A stretch of 64,000 nt of DNA from NCBI GenBank assembly GCA_003996215.1, contig QJPP01002920.1, forward strand, positions 62,001 through 126,000, in the 5' to 3' direction. The stretch comes from Jaltomata sinuosa. Lineage: Eukaryota; Streptophyta; Magnoliopsida; Solanales; Solanaceae. The position numbers and the translations under genes are program-made. Positions 22,769-35,498 of this stretch are shown in pieces. The notes beneath the pieces were generated by a model. It was not told the DNA's origin. It saw only the letters and a list, made by a program, of their open reading frames with translations, and ran no database searches. How positions within the stretch are numbered: position 1 is the first letter of the stretch; every line of letters begins with the position of its first letter.

Positions 22769-23501
22769 TGATTGGTAAATATTTTGTATATCATTCGTGC
22801 ACAAAATTTGAACTTTTTTTCTCCTACCCCACCCCCATGAACCTAGTCCAATCTTAGTGTGCATGTACACGTGTAGACATGTGAACTATAAACCAACCCC
22901 CTTTAGCTGACCAAGAATTTAATAGGCGCGGTGGCCTTTGTAGATAAATAAGTAGGTATATAGTGTCAGCTGAATTTATGGTGGCTCGCTGCGAACACCC
23001 ACCTTCTTCACTTTACTTGCGCATGCAATTATCGGTGCGGATCTAGAAGTTCGGATATTAATTTACATAAATTTAATAATTTTTATTTTAATCATATATG
23101 TATATAAAATAATTTAATAAATATTTGTAATTATTGATTTGTTATTATAGTATATTGATTTTAAATTATTATTAAAATTTATAAATTTTAAATTCTAAAT
23201 CCGCTAGACAGATGCCAGGAAAATCGAACACTAAAGATAGAAAGTGGAAAAACCTCGTCATGTATGTCAGTTACCTTAAGACTTATCCACAAATAACAAT
23301 AGGGATGCTATGTACACACACTTTTAGAAAGAGAATAAAGGTTAGTTCGGGAGGTGTATAAGAATAATGTAAAATATATTGTATTAGTAATATATTGGTA
23401 TTAATTATATTGAGATTTTTTATATAGTATTTAGATTGATGTATTAAAAATAACATATATTATATAATTTTTAAAATAAAATACTTAGAAATGTATTAAG
23501 G
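22769..23501. other. AT-rich DNA with one MITE-like fragment
   Basis: At about 23036-23215 a segment bounded by 'ggatctagaagttcgg' and 'ttctaaatccgct' may be a small palindromic element. Otherwise nothing recognisable. Confidence 0.4.
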
Positions 23502-23899
23502 GGCATGTGTATTAATAGGGGTCATTTGATAGTTGGTTAGAGTTATACATGTATTAATAATGTAGGAATTAGTTATGAGAAATTTTATACTATATGTATT
23601 AGTTATGCAACGTTTAGTTGCATGTGTATTAATAGGGGTCATTTGATAGTTGGTTAGAGTTATACATGTGTATTAATAATGTAGGAATTAGTTATGAGAA
23701 ATTTTATACTATATGTATTAGTTATGCAACGTTTAGTTATTATGTATTAGTTATTTCACCTTCTATTCCCTACATAAAATAATACATGGATTTCCTCATA
23801 ACTTATACATGTACTCAGTTATGTAGGTTTCTGAATTGTAAATCAAATTCCGTATTTATTTTATACATAAATAACTTATCTCCTAATTAACTATCAAAT
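23502..23899. mobile_element. Tourist-like MITE with a tandemly duplicated left half
   Basis: A segment of about 120 bp beginning 'gcatgtgtattaataggggtcatttgatagttgg' occurs twice in direct succession (about 23503-23618 and 23619-23740). The remainder '...taactatcaaatgtggta' completes the inverted partner. It is related to the element at 22129-22459. Confidence 0.55.
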
Positions 23900-23904
23900 G
23901 TGGT

Positions 23905-24390
23905 ACTCCCTCCGTCCTATAATAAATACTCTCTCTGTTTCAAATTGATTGACCTGTTTTGACTTGACACGAAATTTAAAAAAATAAAGAAGACTTTTGA
24001 ATCTTATGACCTTAAATTAAAGACATGTCAAATGTATCAAAATGCCCTTTAATCTTGTGGTCTTAAAACATGCCATGTGAAGAGTTGAAATTAAAATATT
24101 ATAAAAAAAGGATCATTTTTTTTAAAACGGACTAAAAAGAAAAGTAAATGAAATAAATTGAAATGGAGGGAGTATCTTAGTTTGATTGGGCAAGAGTTTA
24201 AGAAATAAAGGGAGAATTTTGAATCTTGTGATCTTAAATTAAAAATATACGTAGTTCTTTAAATTTTGTGAACTTAAACATATCATATAAGATATTGAAA
24301 TTGCAAAACTTACGGAATATAGACAAAAACACTTTTTTCGACATACTAAAAAGGAAAGTATAACATCTAAATTGAAACGAAGAAAATTTT
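23905..24390. mobile_element. Stowaway-like MITE interrupted by another Stowaway
   Basis: Left end CTCCCTCCGTCCTATAATAA continues after the insert at 'tcttagtttgattgggc' and ends near 'ctaaattgaaacgaag'. The inner element (23929-24172) has ends CTCTCTGTTTCAAATTG / CAATTT...GGAGGGAG reading 'aaattgaaatggagggag' and TA flanks. Confidence 0.55.
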
Positions 24391-25883
24391 ACATATAATT
24401 TAATATTTGTATAATCATCTCAAAATCAGCTACCAAACAATCCCTAATCAACTATCACCTTGAGTCTTTAAATTACGATAGATTATATCCGTTTTTTTTT
24501 CTTTTTTTTTCCTTTGTGGTGTTACAAATGAACCAGTAATGATGGGATCAAGATTTTTAGTTTTGTAGCCTTTAAATTATAAAAATTTTACTTATTGATC
24601 AGTTAAATTCTGAATAAATTATTTATATATAAATATAAAATTTGAATCAAATACAAATGAAAGTATAACTCTTTTTTTTTCTTGTTCGGTACCACTTAGA
24701 TGATCAACAATTCAGATTCACATAGAAATATCTCATCTTGAAATTAAAGCATTTTTTTAATTAAAAGCAATTTTATTCTTAACTTTCAAATTTAAGACCT
24801 CTAATTTTAACGATGAAGGAATGGAATAAGTAATATCATTAAAAGTCATTTTCTTTCTCAATTATCTTGACTATTAACTTTAACATTGTATTAACCAACC
24901 CTTAGATATTTTTCTCAATTTTTAATTAGAGTAGTCCAAAATCACATGACCTAAAACACTATTCTATATACTAATATTAATATCAATCCTGAATAAATGT
25001 TTTATTTTGAGAAAATATATTCCACTCTTCAACCACATACCGGTTACTACTTAATTCCAATAAATTATTATTTTTTAAACATAAAATAAATCTTTATATA
25101 GAGATGGAGTAATATTAAAAAAAAGTATTTCTATCATACTAAATACACCTCTAGGGTCCTGCTTGCACATTTTTATTGGGCAGCTAGCATTGTTTGAAAA
25201 GTAAAATTTAGACCACAAATATATTCAAAATTCAAACATTGAAGAAGAAATTAAAGATTATTATAACTTCTCAACCAACCATGCACGTTGTTGGTCATTA
25301 CACACATTGCAACAAAAAAAATGCTTCCTCACATTTATGCTTAAAACTTTTCATTTATTTAAAGGGATCAAAAATAAGAACTTAAATGTTGCTTAAAATT
25401 TCCCCTTAGAAATTAAGGGTATCTATGCTCTCTAATTTTTGGTGAGCACAACAGCATAAGTAGGCACTTAAACTATAATAAGATTGAACAAGTAGACACA
25501 CGTATTTTACGTGACATCTCACACAAATTTTCACATAGGGCGCGTGTGTCTACTTATTCAACTTTATACAAGTTTGAGTGCCTACTTGTGCACACCCAAA
25601 AAGATGACAAAAGAAAAAAAAAATCAACTGAAAACAACAAAGGTATTTTAGCAAAAAAAAAAAACAAAAAAACTTGCTGTTGGATTTTCACTACATTTTT
25701 TGTTGGTCGAGGTTATTTAATCCAAATGCAGTCATAAATTTTTATAAATTTTCGAGTTTGTAAATATCAAATCCATGCATGATTATTATAGCTGTCTTAA
25801 TTAATTATCTTGAATATGAACATGAAAGTTGACTGAAAAGCACAAAATGTAATAAAACTAAAAGAAACATTAATTATTAGAAG
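24391..25883. other. AT-rich intergenic DNA
   Basis: No gene-like frame. At 25465-25580 'taggcacttaaactataataagattgaacaagtagacacacg' and 'cgcgtgtgtctacttattcaactttatacaagtttgagtgcctacttg' form an inverted pair of about 45 bp, probably a small foldback MITE. Confidence 0.45.
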
Positions 25884-26070
25884 CAGGGCGGAGCTAGGGT
25901 ATCGGAACGGGGTTTATCTGAATCTTCTTTATTGAAAAACTATATTAGCTATACACAGTTAAAATTATTTTTTATGTATATATAGTAGATATTGAACCTT
26001 CTTAGCTTCTTTGTATATTTATTTTTTTATATTTTAAATCTTCTTAATAAAAATCTTGATTCCGCCACTG
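25884..26070 (-). mobile_element. GTGGCGGA-type MITE, reverse orientation
   Basis: From 'cagggcggagctagggtat' to 'aaaaatcttgattccgccactg', i.e. the reverse complement of the ends seen at 20323-20900. Confidence 0.65.
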
Positions 26071-26254
26071 AATTAAGACGTATTATTACAATCGAATGAT
26101 CGATAGTAGGTCTATCATGTACTTATCAATACTAAACAGAAATTTGAGATGCCAGCAATATGTAAACAACTTATATGATACGTATACTCAAATTTCTTCA
26201 TAGAAAAGTCTCTTGCATGCTAGTGAGATATGCTATAATTGAAATAGGGAATAA

Positions 26255-26712
26255 CATGAACTTGATTATATTGCATTACCATATGTATACTTTTTCCAAC
26301 AAGAATCTTTTTCTGTCTATATCAGTGATAGAGTCAGAAATTTATACAAATAAGAACGACAAACGCACACCCAAAATTAGAATACATTACGATATATGTA
26401 TACTTTTTCGACCACAACTTGATTATATTAATCTGCAATACAGTTAGGAATTTATACAAATAAGGACGACAAATGCACACTCAAGATTAGATTGCATTAC
26501 GATATGTATACTTTTTCAATCACAACTTGATAATATTAATCGTGATAGAGTCAGAAATTTATACAAATAAGAACGACAAAATGCACACCCAAGATTAGAT
26601 TGCATTAAGATATGTATACTTTTTCAACCACAACTTGATTCTCCAACAACAATAAGTCTTCTTCTGTCTATATTAATCAGTGATAGAGTCAGGAATTTAT
26701 ACCAACAATGAC
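26255..26712. repeat. ~112-bp tandem repeat, about 3.5 copies
   Basis: 'tttatacaaataagaacgacaaa' recurs near 26340, 26452 and 26556, each followed by 'gcacacccaagattag', 'cattacgatatgtatactttttc' and 'accacaacttgat'. A 90-codon frame across it is a repeat artefact. Confidence 0.8.
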
Positions 26713-27384
26713 GATAAATGTACAATTCAGGCTATATATTTGGCAAAATTGAGTAATTTTAGCCTAAGCTTTATTTATTTTAAGAAATAATCTATTTGAT
26801 ATATATACAATATTAATTTAAATTAACTCACAAACTTTAAATTTTTTAGATATCTCTCTCTGTATATGAATTCAAAAAAAGAGAGTGTGTCATAGTTGAG
26901 ATTTTTTTAAAAAAAATTATGCATGTTTAACAGTTTATACATAATCAAAAAAATCATTTTTATCATATTTGTGCAATATAATTTTTTGACGATGAGAATT
27001 CAGTTCTGCCTACTGTTTGAGTCCTTTGTGTTTTGCAAAATATTGTAGTAAAATGTTGGGTGGACTTTCAAAGGGTTTTGACTTTGTATACGGAAGAGTT
27101 GACCTTAAAAGGGTTTGTGATAACCGAGTAAATATTTAATGAAGATGAATTATATCTTAAATAATAAATGAAGGTAAAATAGTAAAAAAAATATAATTAA
27201 TATTTTTTAAGGAGCATATAAAAAAAAATACGATAAATAAATTGAGATAGATCGAGAGAATAATAATTAAGTGACCTTTTTCTATTTACGTACTTTGAGA
27301 GAGCAATGCTCCCAATTAATGTACGTAATCTTCATTAATCATTACATAGAATAAAACAAGGTGCCTTTAATTTATTGCAATTCA
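26713..27384. other. AT-rich intergenic DNA
   Basis: Nothing recognisable. Confidence 0.5.
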
Positions 27385-30245
27385 TGTAGTGCTCCGAACT
27401 TAATATACACGTGCAACTCGTAAATGTGAAGGAATCATTATGAACCAAGAGAATAAGATTGTGAATGGATAATTATACAAAGGGACACTTATACTAAGCC
27501 ATTTAAAGTGATATACCAAGGTTATAGACCAAAGGGAGACTTGGAACAAAAGTTCAAATCTTGAAGGATTCACTACGGTGGACTATTTCAAGCAAGCTAG
27601 TACAAGGTCTTATTTGTAACGGGTATATCTTCCAATATAAAATGATTTAGAGGTCCTATGAAGTACCAAATTAAAGGTATTTGAGTCTAGTTTGCAACGC
27701 AATAAATCGCTCGTCCATACGAGTTCAGAGTAAGAAGTTATGCGCATTTTACTACAGACACGCGCACTGCCCAATCACTGCGGGACATGTGGCAGCCTTG
27801 GGTAAGTCGATCAAAAGTAGTGTATTTATATTAAAACTTTGGGATTTCATCTCCCATACATATCAGAACATAAGGGACCTGCTTAACACTTATTTTCTTC
27901 AGTTCTTCTTCATCTCAAGCCCTCCCTAGCCTAAGGTAAGTGAATTCCTTCAAGAATCAAGTGTATTTTTCATTGTAGGTCACGGAAACATACTTAGTCA
28001 AGTATTTTCTTGAAGGAAAAGGTGTTGTTCTTGAAGATAAAAAGGGTGAAAGGATTGTATTCTTATTGATAAAGGTATGACTGCTCTTCTATCCCTATAA
28101 ATATGACTCTAAGAGTTGTTTTAAGTATAGTTTACGGGTAGGACTCACGGGACGGTGAAAGAAAACCGTGAGTCCATATTTTGCCCATTGTAACTAATGT
28201 ATTCGGTGAGGAGGGAGTATGTAGAGGGCTGTAATGGTTGTATTGTTGACTAAATGAGGTGTGTATTGTGGTGTATTGAGGCAGCAAGCTTGCTGCTATA
28301 AGGACGGACGCTAGGTATAGCAAACACGATTTCTATGGCTCTTGCAAGCTTGTCCCTCGTCAAGTGTTTGATAAAATACCTAAATGGATTGAGGATATTG
28401 TTTATATGTTATTTGGCTTCGTATCACTGTATTAAATACTATAATTCTCGCCCAACTTAATCTATGAGTTTAAAGGGTCATTTAAATGCTACTAAATAAA
28501 GAACTCCCGAGGCGGTATTTAAAAATTGAGGGGTCAAGTTTATGACCTTGTTTGGGATATGGAATGGGCTGCATATTGTAAGAAATTGATGGAGGGATTA
28601 ATATTGACTTCATAGGTGGTCATAGTTCAGTTGATAAGGGAAAAAGAGAGAGGTGTGATGATACACTATTTAATTATCTTATTTGCTAAGCTTGTCGCTC
28701 GTAAGCTATTATCATCTTTCCGACCTCGCCATAATTCTTGGTTAGTCGCTTATACTATTGAATATGTTGTTATGTCATAGATAAGGAGTGTTTGACGGGA
28801 ACCAACGACGCTACATAAGGGAGAGAGAGTCTCGAAGTAAGGTATGTAAAGCTAAAACCTCTTTTCGCCATCAAGGCACGACCTAGAGTCACATGTTCCT
28901 TCTATAAAGGTCGTCATAGATTATATGCTTCTTGAAAGCAAAGATTATTTCTATTATAGGTCTCCCTCGGGTGGAGTTCTAAACCTATAGAGTTATAGTA
29001 CTCATTTCTAGTCAAAGAAATCACATGTTTCACACGATCATACATGTCTTCAGTTGAAACTCTTAGAAGTTATCGAGCATATATGTCACGAACTTAGAGA
29101 AATTAATTGGCCACAAAATAGACCTGAGTATATAGATCACATAGATATATGATTCTTCAGCTAAAAGAAAGTAATGAATATTCAGATAACGAGTTATATG
29201 ATTCATAAGTTGCTTACTATGAGCCTTTACAAGCAAGATGCGATTATAGCCTAGTTTGCAGCATGGGGTGAGTATCATTAGGGCCACTACATGCGACGCT
29301 ATTCTGTGCACAAAATTCAGACAGAGTCAGCTGGAACTTCCCATCGTGGATTCCCCTGACTACTCAGGCCTGCGAGCAGACCTTACAGGAGCCCTGGAGG
29401 GCGTACCTTGACATACCACGTAATCCAGACTATAAGATTTCACACATGATTGTGATAGTTAGCTACATATGCCAAACAGGTGTCACTAATCACCGACAGC
29501 AGGCCATCTTGTGACTTCCTGACAGTTAGTATTACATAAAGAGTAGATAAGCTATGTAAAAGGGTAAAGATGTCACCTAGGCAAATTCTAGAAATTTTAA
29601 ACATATGTAATTAAGTAGTGTATAAGACGTTATATAAGGACCCCTGATATTGGTCATTGTATTAGTTTTAGTTTTAGTTTCAGATTACATTCCCTGTATG
29701 TGTATGCTCAATTTTCCTATCTTTGATATTCAATTCAGTGAGCATTCTTACATGTCTACTTGTTATTCAGTCTGCTTTACATACCAGTACATGTTTCATA
29801 TGTACTGACGTCCCTTTATTTTTGGGCGTTGCATTTTATGAATGCAGGCTCAGGTACTCAGGCTAGTAGACATCCACAGTAGACCAGTGCCTTCCAGTTG
29901 ATCAGTTGGTAAGCTCCACCTCTCTCTAGAGCTATCAGATGCCTAGATCACATGTTTTGGATTCATGTACATATCGTATGTTGGGTATGTCGGGGCCCTG
30001 TCCCGACTAGTTATCAGATTTTCAGTTACAGACTCTTTAGAGGCTTCTTAGACAAAGTTTTGTTTCAGTTGTACAGTTAGTCTAGTGGACTCTTCAGTTA
30101 GCTATGTTTCAGAATATGTAAACACATGTTGATGTCTATATTATTTCTTATCAGTTTACAACTTTAGCATGAGTTTAGTATATATGTTTAGCAGATGCTC
30201 GTATAACTCACTTGACGTCCGCCCCTCCTAGCTAGGGGCGTGACA
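27385..30245. mobile_element. Large solo LTR, probably Ty3/gypsy
   Basis: A block of about 2.86 kb has clearly higher GC content than its surroundings. It begins TGTAGTGCTCCGAAC and ends GGGGCGTGACA, and ATTCA lies directly outside both ends (27380-27384 and 30246-30250), a 5-bp TSD. The right third carries phrases typical of long Solanaceae gypsy LTRs ('gtcggggccctgtcccgactag', 'ttgacgtccgcccctcctagctaggggcgtgac'). No gag or pol similarity was seen. The start was chosen from TG plus the TSD. Small frames inside (27681-27929, 29063-29311) are not genes. Confidence 0.6.
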
Positions 30246-30776
30246 ATTCAATCATACAATAGAGTCAAATTAAAGCTTACAAGTTGGTATTACATTTAAA
30301 ATATCTTTTATATATTGACTTAAAATAAAAGTTTAATTTCCGTCAATTAAAAAAACAAACTTTTTACCAAAAAAAAAACCCATCACCTTTATCTTTTCCT
30401 TTTAAACTTCATGTTTAGTTTAACTTCTTCATTAATTCATGTTTCTATTTCGAATGATTAATGCCCTGATTCCTATTTTGAAAGGCCTAAAACTACATGA
30501 ACAAAAATAGATTAACGTTTGTTTAAGAAATACCGTAACATATTTAGTGTAATTTTACAAGTGGAGTTCGAAGAAAGTGATGTGTACGTAGTCTTACCCC
30601 TATTTTATAAAGATAGAGAATTTTATAAAATAATGTGATAAAATAATAAAGAATCTTATCCAACTTGGTTCTTGATTTAAAAGAACGGAAAAGGGGAAAA
30701 CGAATACTCCTAAATTATAGAAAAAAGGTCTAAAAATATCTTTCATTCATATATTTTGATAAAGTTACCCCCACTT
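30246..30776. other. AT-rich intergenic DNA
   Basis: Nothing recognisable apart from the TSDs of the neighbouring elements. Confidence 0.5.
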
Positions 30777-31651
30777 AGGGGTGTCAATGATTTTTAAAAA
30801 ATCGACGGAACCAATCGTAATCGTACCGTACCGAACTAATTTTTAGGTTTCTTTAATAAAACCGATGATTTTTATATAAGTTTATAACCGTACTGAATAA
30901 TTGGGTAGATTTTTTATTTTATAAAAATTAACCAAAAAAATATCGAACCATACCGAATAATACATGTGTAAATATATTTTATATATTAAGTTTAGAAATA
31001 ATAAAATATTAAAAATTTTACTTAGGACCCAGGGTGATGGAAAGAGACAACAAAATTAACACCCAAAGTCTTAATATTGAAACTTACTATACTACTCCAA
31101 TCGAAACTAAAATTGTTCTAGAATTTTGACTCTCGAGTAGTAACTAATAAGCTACAAGGTATTCCAATCATCTTGGGTAACAAACTACATGTTGTTAGAT
31201 ATTTTTCCTCTCTTATGATTTAAATTTCTCTTATTCGATAATTAATTTAAGTACGACTCAATTCTTGAGTTTCATCTTCATTGATTTCTCCCCGCTCATG
31301 TAATCTACATTATATTCTTTTATCTATACTTAATATCGTTTTACACTACCATAAAATAATGGGATGAATTTTTATTCTTGTTTTCTTATCACCTTTTAAA
31401 TAATAAAAATGCCTAAAGAGTTTTTGCCAAAGTCATACACAAGTATACAAGATAGAGTGTTCTAACTTTTATATTTTTTTTAAGAAAAAAATATCGAAAA
31501 TTAACCGAACCGTACCGATACCAAAGAAAAACCGAGGTAATGAGATGGTTTTGAAAAGTCTAATTTTGATTATATGAAATAAAATAACCAAAAAATTGGT
31601 ATGGTATAAATTTTATAAAATAACTGCCCGAACCATACCATTGACACCCCT
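30777..31651. mobile_element. TIR element with 10-bp target duplication (Mutator-like)
   Basis: AGGGGTGTCAATG at the left is the exact inverse of CATTGACACCCCT at the right (13 bp). ACCCCCACTT is present directly outside both ends (30767-30776 and 31652-31661). A 9-11 bp duplication is the mark of Mutator-like elements. The interior (875 bp in total) has several 'accgtaccgaac'-type repeats and no coding capacity. Confidence 0.75.
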
Positions 31652-31786
31652 ACCCCCACTTACCTTTTTGTCTCACTTATACCCTTGAAACTAACACCAT
31701 CTCCTTATTTTATTTTTTAAAACGTATTTATTACGTGTCATTTAAAAAAAATTGTTACTACTTTTTATTACCTAAGACCTCAATTG

Positions 31787-32892
31787 TTTGCACTTAATTG
31801 AGGTCTAAATCTGAAGGGTTCAGATTTTAAGCCATTAAGTGTATTTATTTTTAATAAAAATTTAAGTACTTAATTGGTTTAAATAGGTCTTAATCATTAA
31901 TATCTAGAACAAAATCTTCAGATCATTAAGCGGTATTCTTGTATGGATAATATTCACCACCATTCTATTTATAATCATCAACCATCACCCCTAACCACTA
32001 GTCCACTGCTACCATCACAACCACCACCATTGTCAATCACCATTACCGTCCTCAACCATCAACCACCTCTCTATCACAACCATCACTGACAACCAACACC
32101 GCTGCTAAACGCTACTGTCAACCGTCATCATACCCACTTCATAATTATAATTATATTCATTGTCACCATCACAGCTGTTGCCATCTCCACCACTGCGATT
32201 AATTCCTACTATCAACCAATTGCATCATCACAATTAGCACCGCCGCTAACTACTACCAACACATTATTAACCATCACACATTCTTCAGCCATTACTACCA
32301 CCGTTGTCATCGACACCTCCACCATCACTATCAGCCACTACCATCATTGCGGTGAATTCCTACTGCCAACCACCTCCACCACAACTAGTACTGTCGCAAA
32401 CTACCACCAACACATTGTCAACCACCACTCATTCTTCAGTCATCACCATCAACACCGCCAGCTACTAACATCAACCAACTTCACTATCACAACCACCACC
32501 ACCACTATCAATCGCCACCATCGTGACGTCACTACAGTACCAACTATCTTCACCATTATAGCTATCACCACCACCATTACTAACCACTAACAACAATCAT
32601 TATCACTATTGCCACCACTACAAACTATTTTCACCATTACTATAGTGAACATAATTTTTTTTATCAAATAATAATTTTATTTTATTTAATTAATATTTTT
32701 TAAATATTTAATTATATTTTTATTTAAATTATATATTTATCTTGTTTACAAATATTTTATTATGCATATTCAGAAGTTAAAAAATAAAACAATCTTAATT
32801 ATTTAATGTCCAGATCTAAAACAACATGTTAATCATTCAGATATGTATTCAAATTCAGATATTTTAATCTTAATAAAAATAAATGAGGCCTA
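31787..32892. mobile_element. TIR-like element filled with CCA/TCA-rich DNA
   Basis: Outer segments 'gacctcaattgtttgcacttaat...tctgaa' and '...attcagatat...aaataaatgaggcct' look like degenerate inverted ends. The interior (about 31940-32645) is low-complexity DNA built from ACC, CAC and ATC triplets with very few Gs on the plus strand. No TSD was defined, so the boundaries are approximate. Confidence 0.45.
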
Positions 32893-32957
32893 AATTAACT
32901 TAGTAAAAGTAATTTAGGATAAGACAAGATTATTTTTCTGAGGTCAGGGGTGATTGG

Positions 32958-32980
32958 AGGGGGGGGGGGGGGGGTGGGGG
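32958..32980. repeat. Poly-G tract
   Basis: Sixteen consecutive Gs, one T, then five Gs on the plus strand. Similar tracts of 16 and 18-19 Gs lie at 51173-51188 and 52800-52818. Confidence 0.9.
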
Positions 32981-33915
32981 ATATAATTTCAAGTTAAGCT
33001 AAGAAGGAAACAAAGTTACATGGTGATAACAGAAACAATTGAATTATGAGCATGTGTATATACCTCCCAAAATGGAGACAGCAAATTTCACAGATATGAA
33101 AATTAAATGATCAATATCTTGTACTAAAGTTTTTCATTTTCACAATTACTATCACATATGGTCTTTACACAATTAATTTTTCAGAAATGAGTCCACATGT
33201 TTTTTTTAACTTTTCTTGAAGGGGTCCCCAAATAATATGTGAAAATAACCAACACATAACATGAAGGTGGGGACTAAGAAATAGATAATACTATATTTAT
33301 ATTAGATCTTGTTTCTATCTACTAGCTTAAATTGTCACCATCATATCTATCAAATTTTGCATATGATTTAGAGAAAAAAGATATCAAATATATCCTGAAT
33401 ATGTTCTAAAAAATTGATTATACATTTAAACTAATTTGATGACCTTTTATATCTTATACATTTAAAATTAGTGTGATGATTTTTTTAATTTTGTTCTTTC
33501 ATATTTGTAAGGTTAATTTTCATCAAGATTTTTCATGGTGGAAGGTGGAGTAGGTGGTGGGAAAAAAGAGTGAAGAAGAAGGAAAATAATTTTTTTACAA
33601 AAAAAATAATGCTCCTCACGCGCTACACACAACGTGTCAAGTCAGTAAAAAGTATCATAATGACATATTGAAACTCTATTTAAGACGTTTAAAATAAACA
33701 AGGCTTACTTCAGTTGTTGAAATAAAAATCAATGCTAACTTCAAGGGACTTTCAATGAGTTTCACTCAATATTTATATTAGATCTTGTTTCCATCTACTA
33801 GCTTGAATTGTCACCATCATATCTACCAAATGTTGTATATGATTTTTATATATATATCCACACTGATTTTAGTTGGTTACTATTTTCACACAAGGTACAA
33901 AAATACATTCAATAA
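32981..33915. other. AT-rich intergenic DNA
   Basis: A phrase 'atatttatattagatcttgtttc.atctactagctt.aattgtcaccatcatatct' occurs twice (about 33293-33350 and 33770-33825), marking a small local duplication. No gene. Confidence 0.5.
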
Positions 33916-34990
33916 GGGTGTGTTTGGTATGAAGGAAAATATTTTCCATGGAAAACAAGTTGATTTCTTACTTATTTTCTCATGATTGGTTGGTGAGTGG
34001 AAAATATTTTTTCTATTGTTTGATTAATGAGCAAAAACACATTTTTAAAAAAATATTTTTTTTATTTTTAATTAGAGAGTAGAAAATATTTTCTAGGGAG
34101 TAGGTCGGAGGTTGGGGTGTGGTGGTTGGAGGGGGGGCTGGGTGGGTGGGGTAGGCGGGTAACTAAAAAAATTACTTTTTTTAAAAAAACTTTTTTTTAA
34201 AAAAATTTTAAAACATTAATTTTTTTTTTTGTGGGGGGAGGGGGGGCTGGATAATGGGGGCGCTGGGGGGAGAGAGGGGCGGAATCCAAAAATATTATTT
34301 TTTTAAAAAAATAAAAATTAAATTTTTGGGTGGGGTGGAGGTGGTAGGGTGGGGTGAGGGTGGGAGGGGGGTAAGGAGTGGGGGTTGGGGTACCAAAAAT
34401 ATTTTTTTTTTTTAAAAAAAGTGGGGGTGGGAGGCAGGGGCTGGGGGCGTAGAGTGGGGGTTGAGTGGGATGGAGTGGGGTACAAAAATATTACTTTTTT
34501 AAAGAAAAAATGTATTTTTTTCTGAAAAAAAATAATTAAAAAAATTGAGTTTCGATGAGTGGAGGTGGTAGTGGTGATGGGGTGTGGGGAGGGGGGAGTG
34601 TTAAAGTGGGATGGATAAATGGTTGAGGTGGGATACAAAAAAAATCACTTTTTTTTTTAAAAAGTTAATTTTATTTTTAAAGAAAGAATTGAAAAAAAAT
34701 AAAAAAAATTGATGTGGAGTGGAGGTGGGGGTGGGGTGAAATAGAAAAAATATTTTTTAAAAATTATGTGAGGTAGAGGTGGAGGGTGGAGGTAGGGGTG
34801 AGATTAGGAGAGTGGAGTGGGTGAGATTGGAGTGTTTTATGAAGGTGAAGACTTGTTTTCCCTCAGTTTCCTTATTTTGGAGGAAAATGTTTTCCTTAGA
34901 AAAATATTTTCCAATTTTTTTGACCAACCAAACACAAGAAAATTAGAAAACATTTTTCAGAAAATATTTTTCTCCATACCAAACACACTC
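33916..34990. mobile_element. Tourist-like MITE expanded by G-rich repeats
   Basis: GGGTGTGTTTGGTATG (33916-33931) and CATACCAAACACACTC (34975-34990) are inverted ends, and TAA flanks both. Inner 'ggaaaatatttt' and 'aaaatattttcc' pairs continue the inverted repeat for roughly 90 bp. The same element at 48712-49011 is only 300 bp. This copy has gained about 750 bp of alternating G-rich blocks (for example GGGTGGGGTGAGGGTGGG) and A/T runs at 34095-34850. A 106-codon minus-strand Pro/Thr-rich frame (34318-34638) is only its translation. Confidence 0.75.
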
Positions 34991-35454
34991 TAAGTCTTTT
35001 CATTGCCCAGCCTATAATTTTGCCCATTAAGTTCTTGTTTGATTTGTAGCTACGAATATACTACAATATCCTTTTTGAGATTAATCGATGTTCATCAAGT
35101 TCTTATTTGATATGTCGCAATGAGAATATCTCGAAATCGTTCTTTTTTTTGGATTAATCTTTCCAGTAGTGACAAAATCATTCAATCTTTAGATTGAAAG
35201 GTTAGTACAATTGCTCCGTTCTTTTATTTATTTATTTATTTTTGCATCCAGGAGAACTTCAATAACACCATGAACAATGAACTACGAGCTAAAAGCATGT
35301 GTGCATATGCCTCTTTTATAAGATAATATGATATCACCTCTTTATTGTTAATTTTTAATTATTTTATCAATTATGAAGAGAAGGTTGAAAAAGGATAAAG
35401 AAACACTATGTGCAATGAAATCTATGTACAGTATTACAAACATAACCAGAAAGG

Positions 35455-35498
<44 letters not shown>

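Noticed and set aside
29330..29480. GC-richer patch as a host exon
   Set aside because: It lies inside the putative gypsy solo LTR and gives no continuous recognisable frame.
31940..32645. His/Pro/Thr-rich coding exon on the plus strand
   Set aside because: Low-complexity triplet DNA interrupted by stops; no start, no splice structure.
34318..34638. Pro/Thr-rich 106-codon minus-strand frame
   Set aside because: Pure translation of the G-rich expansion in a Tourist MITE; no start context, splice signals or conserved domain.
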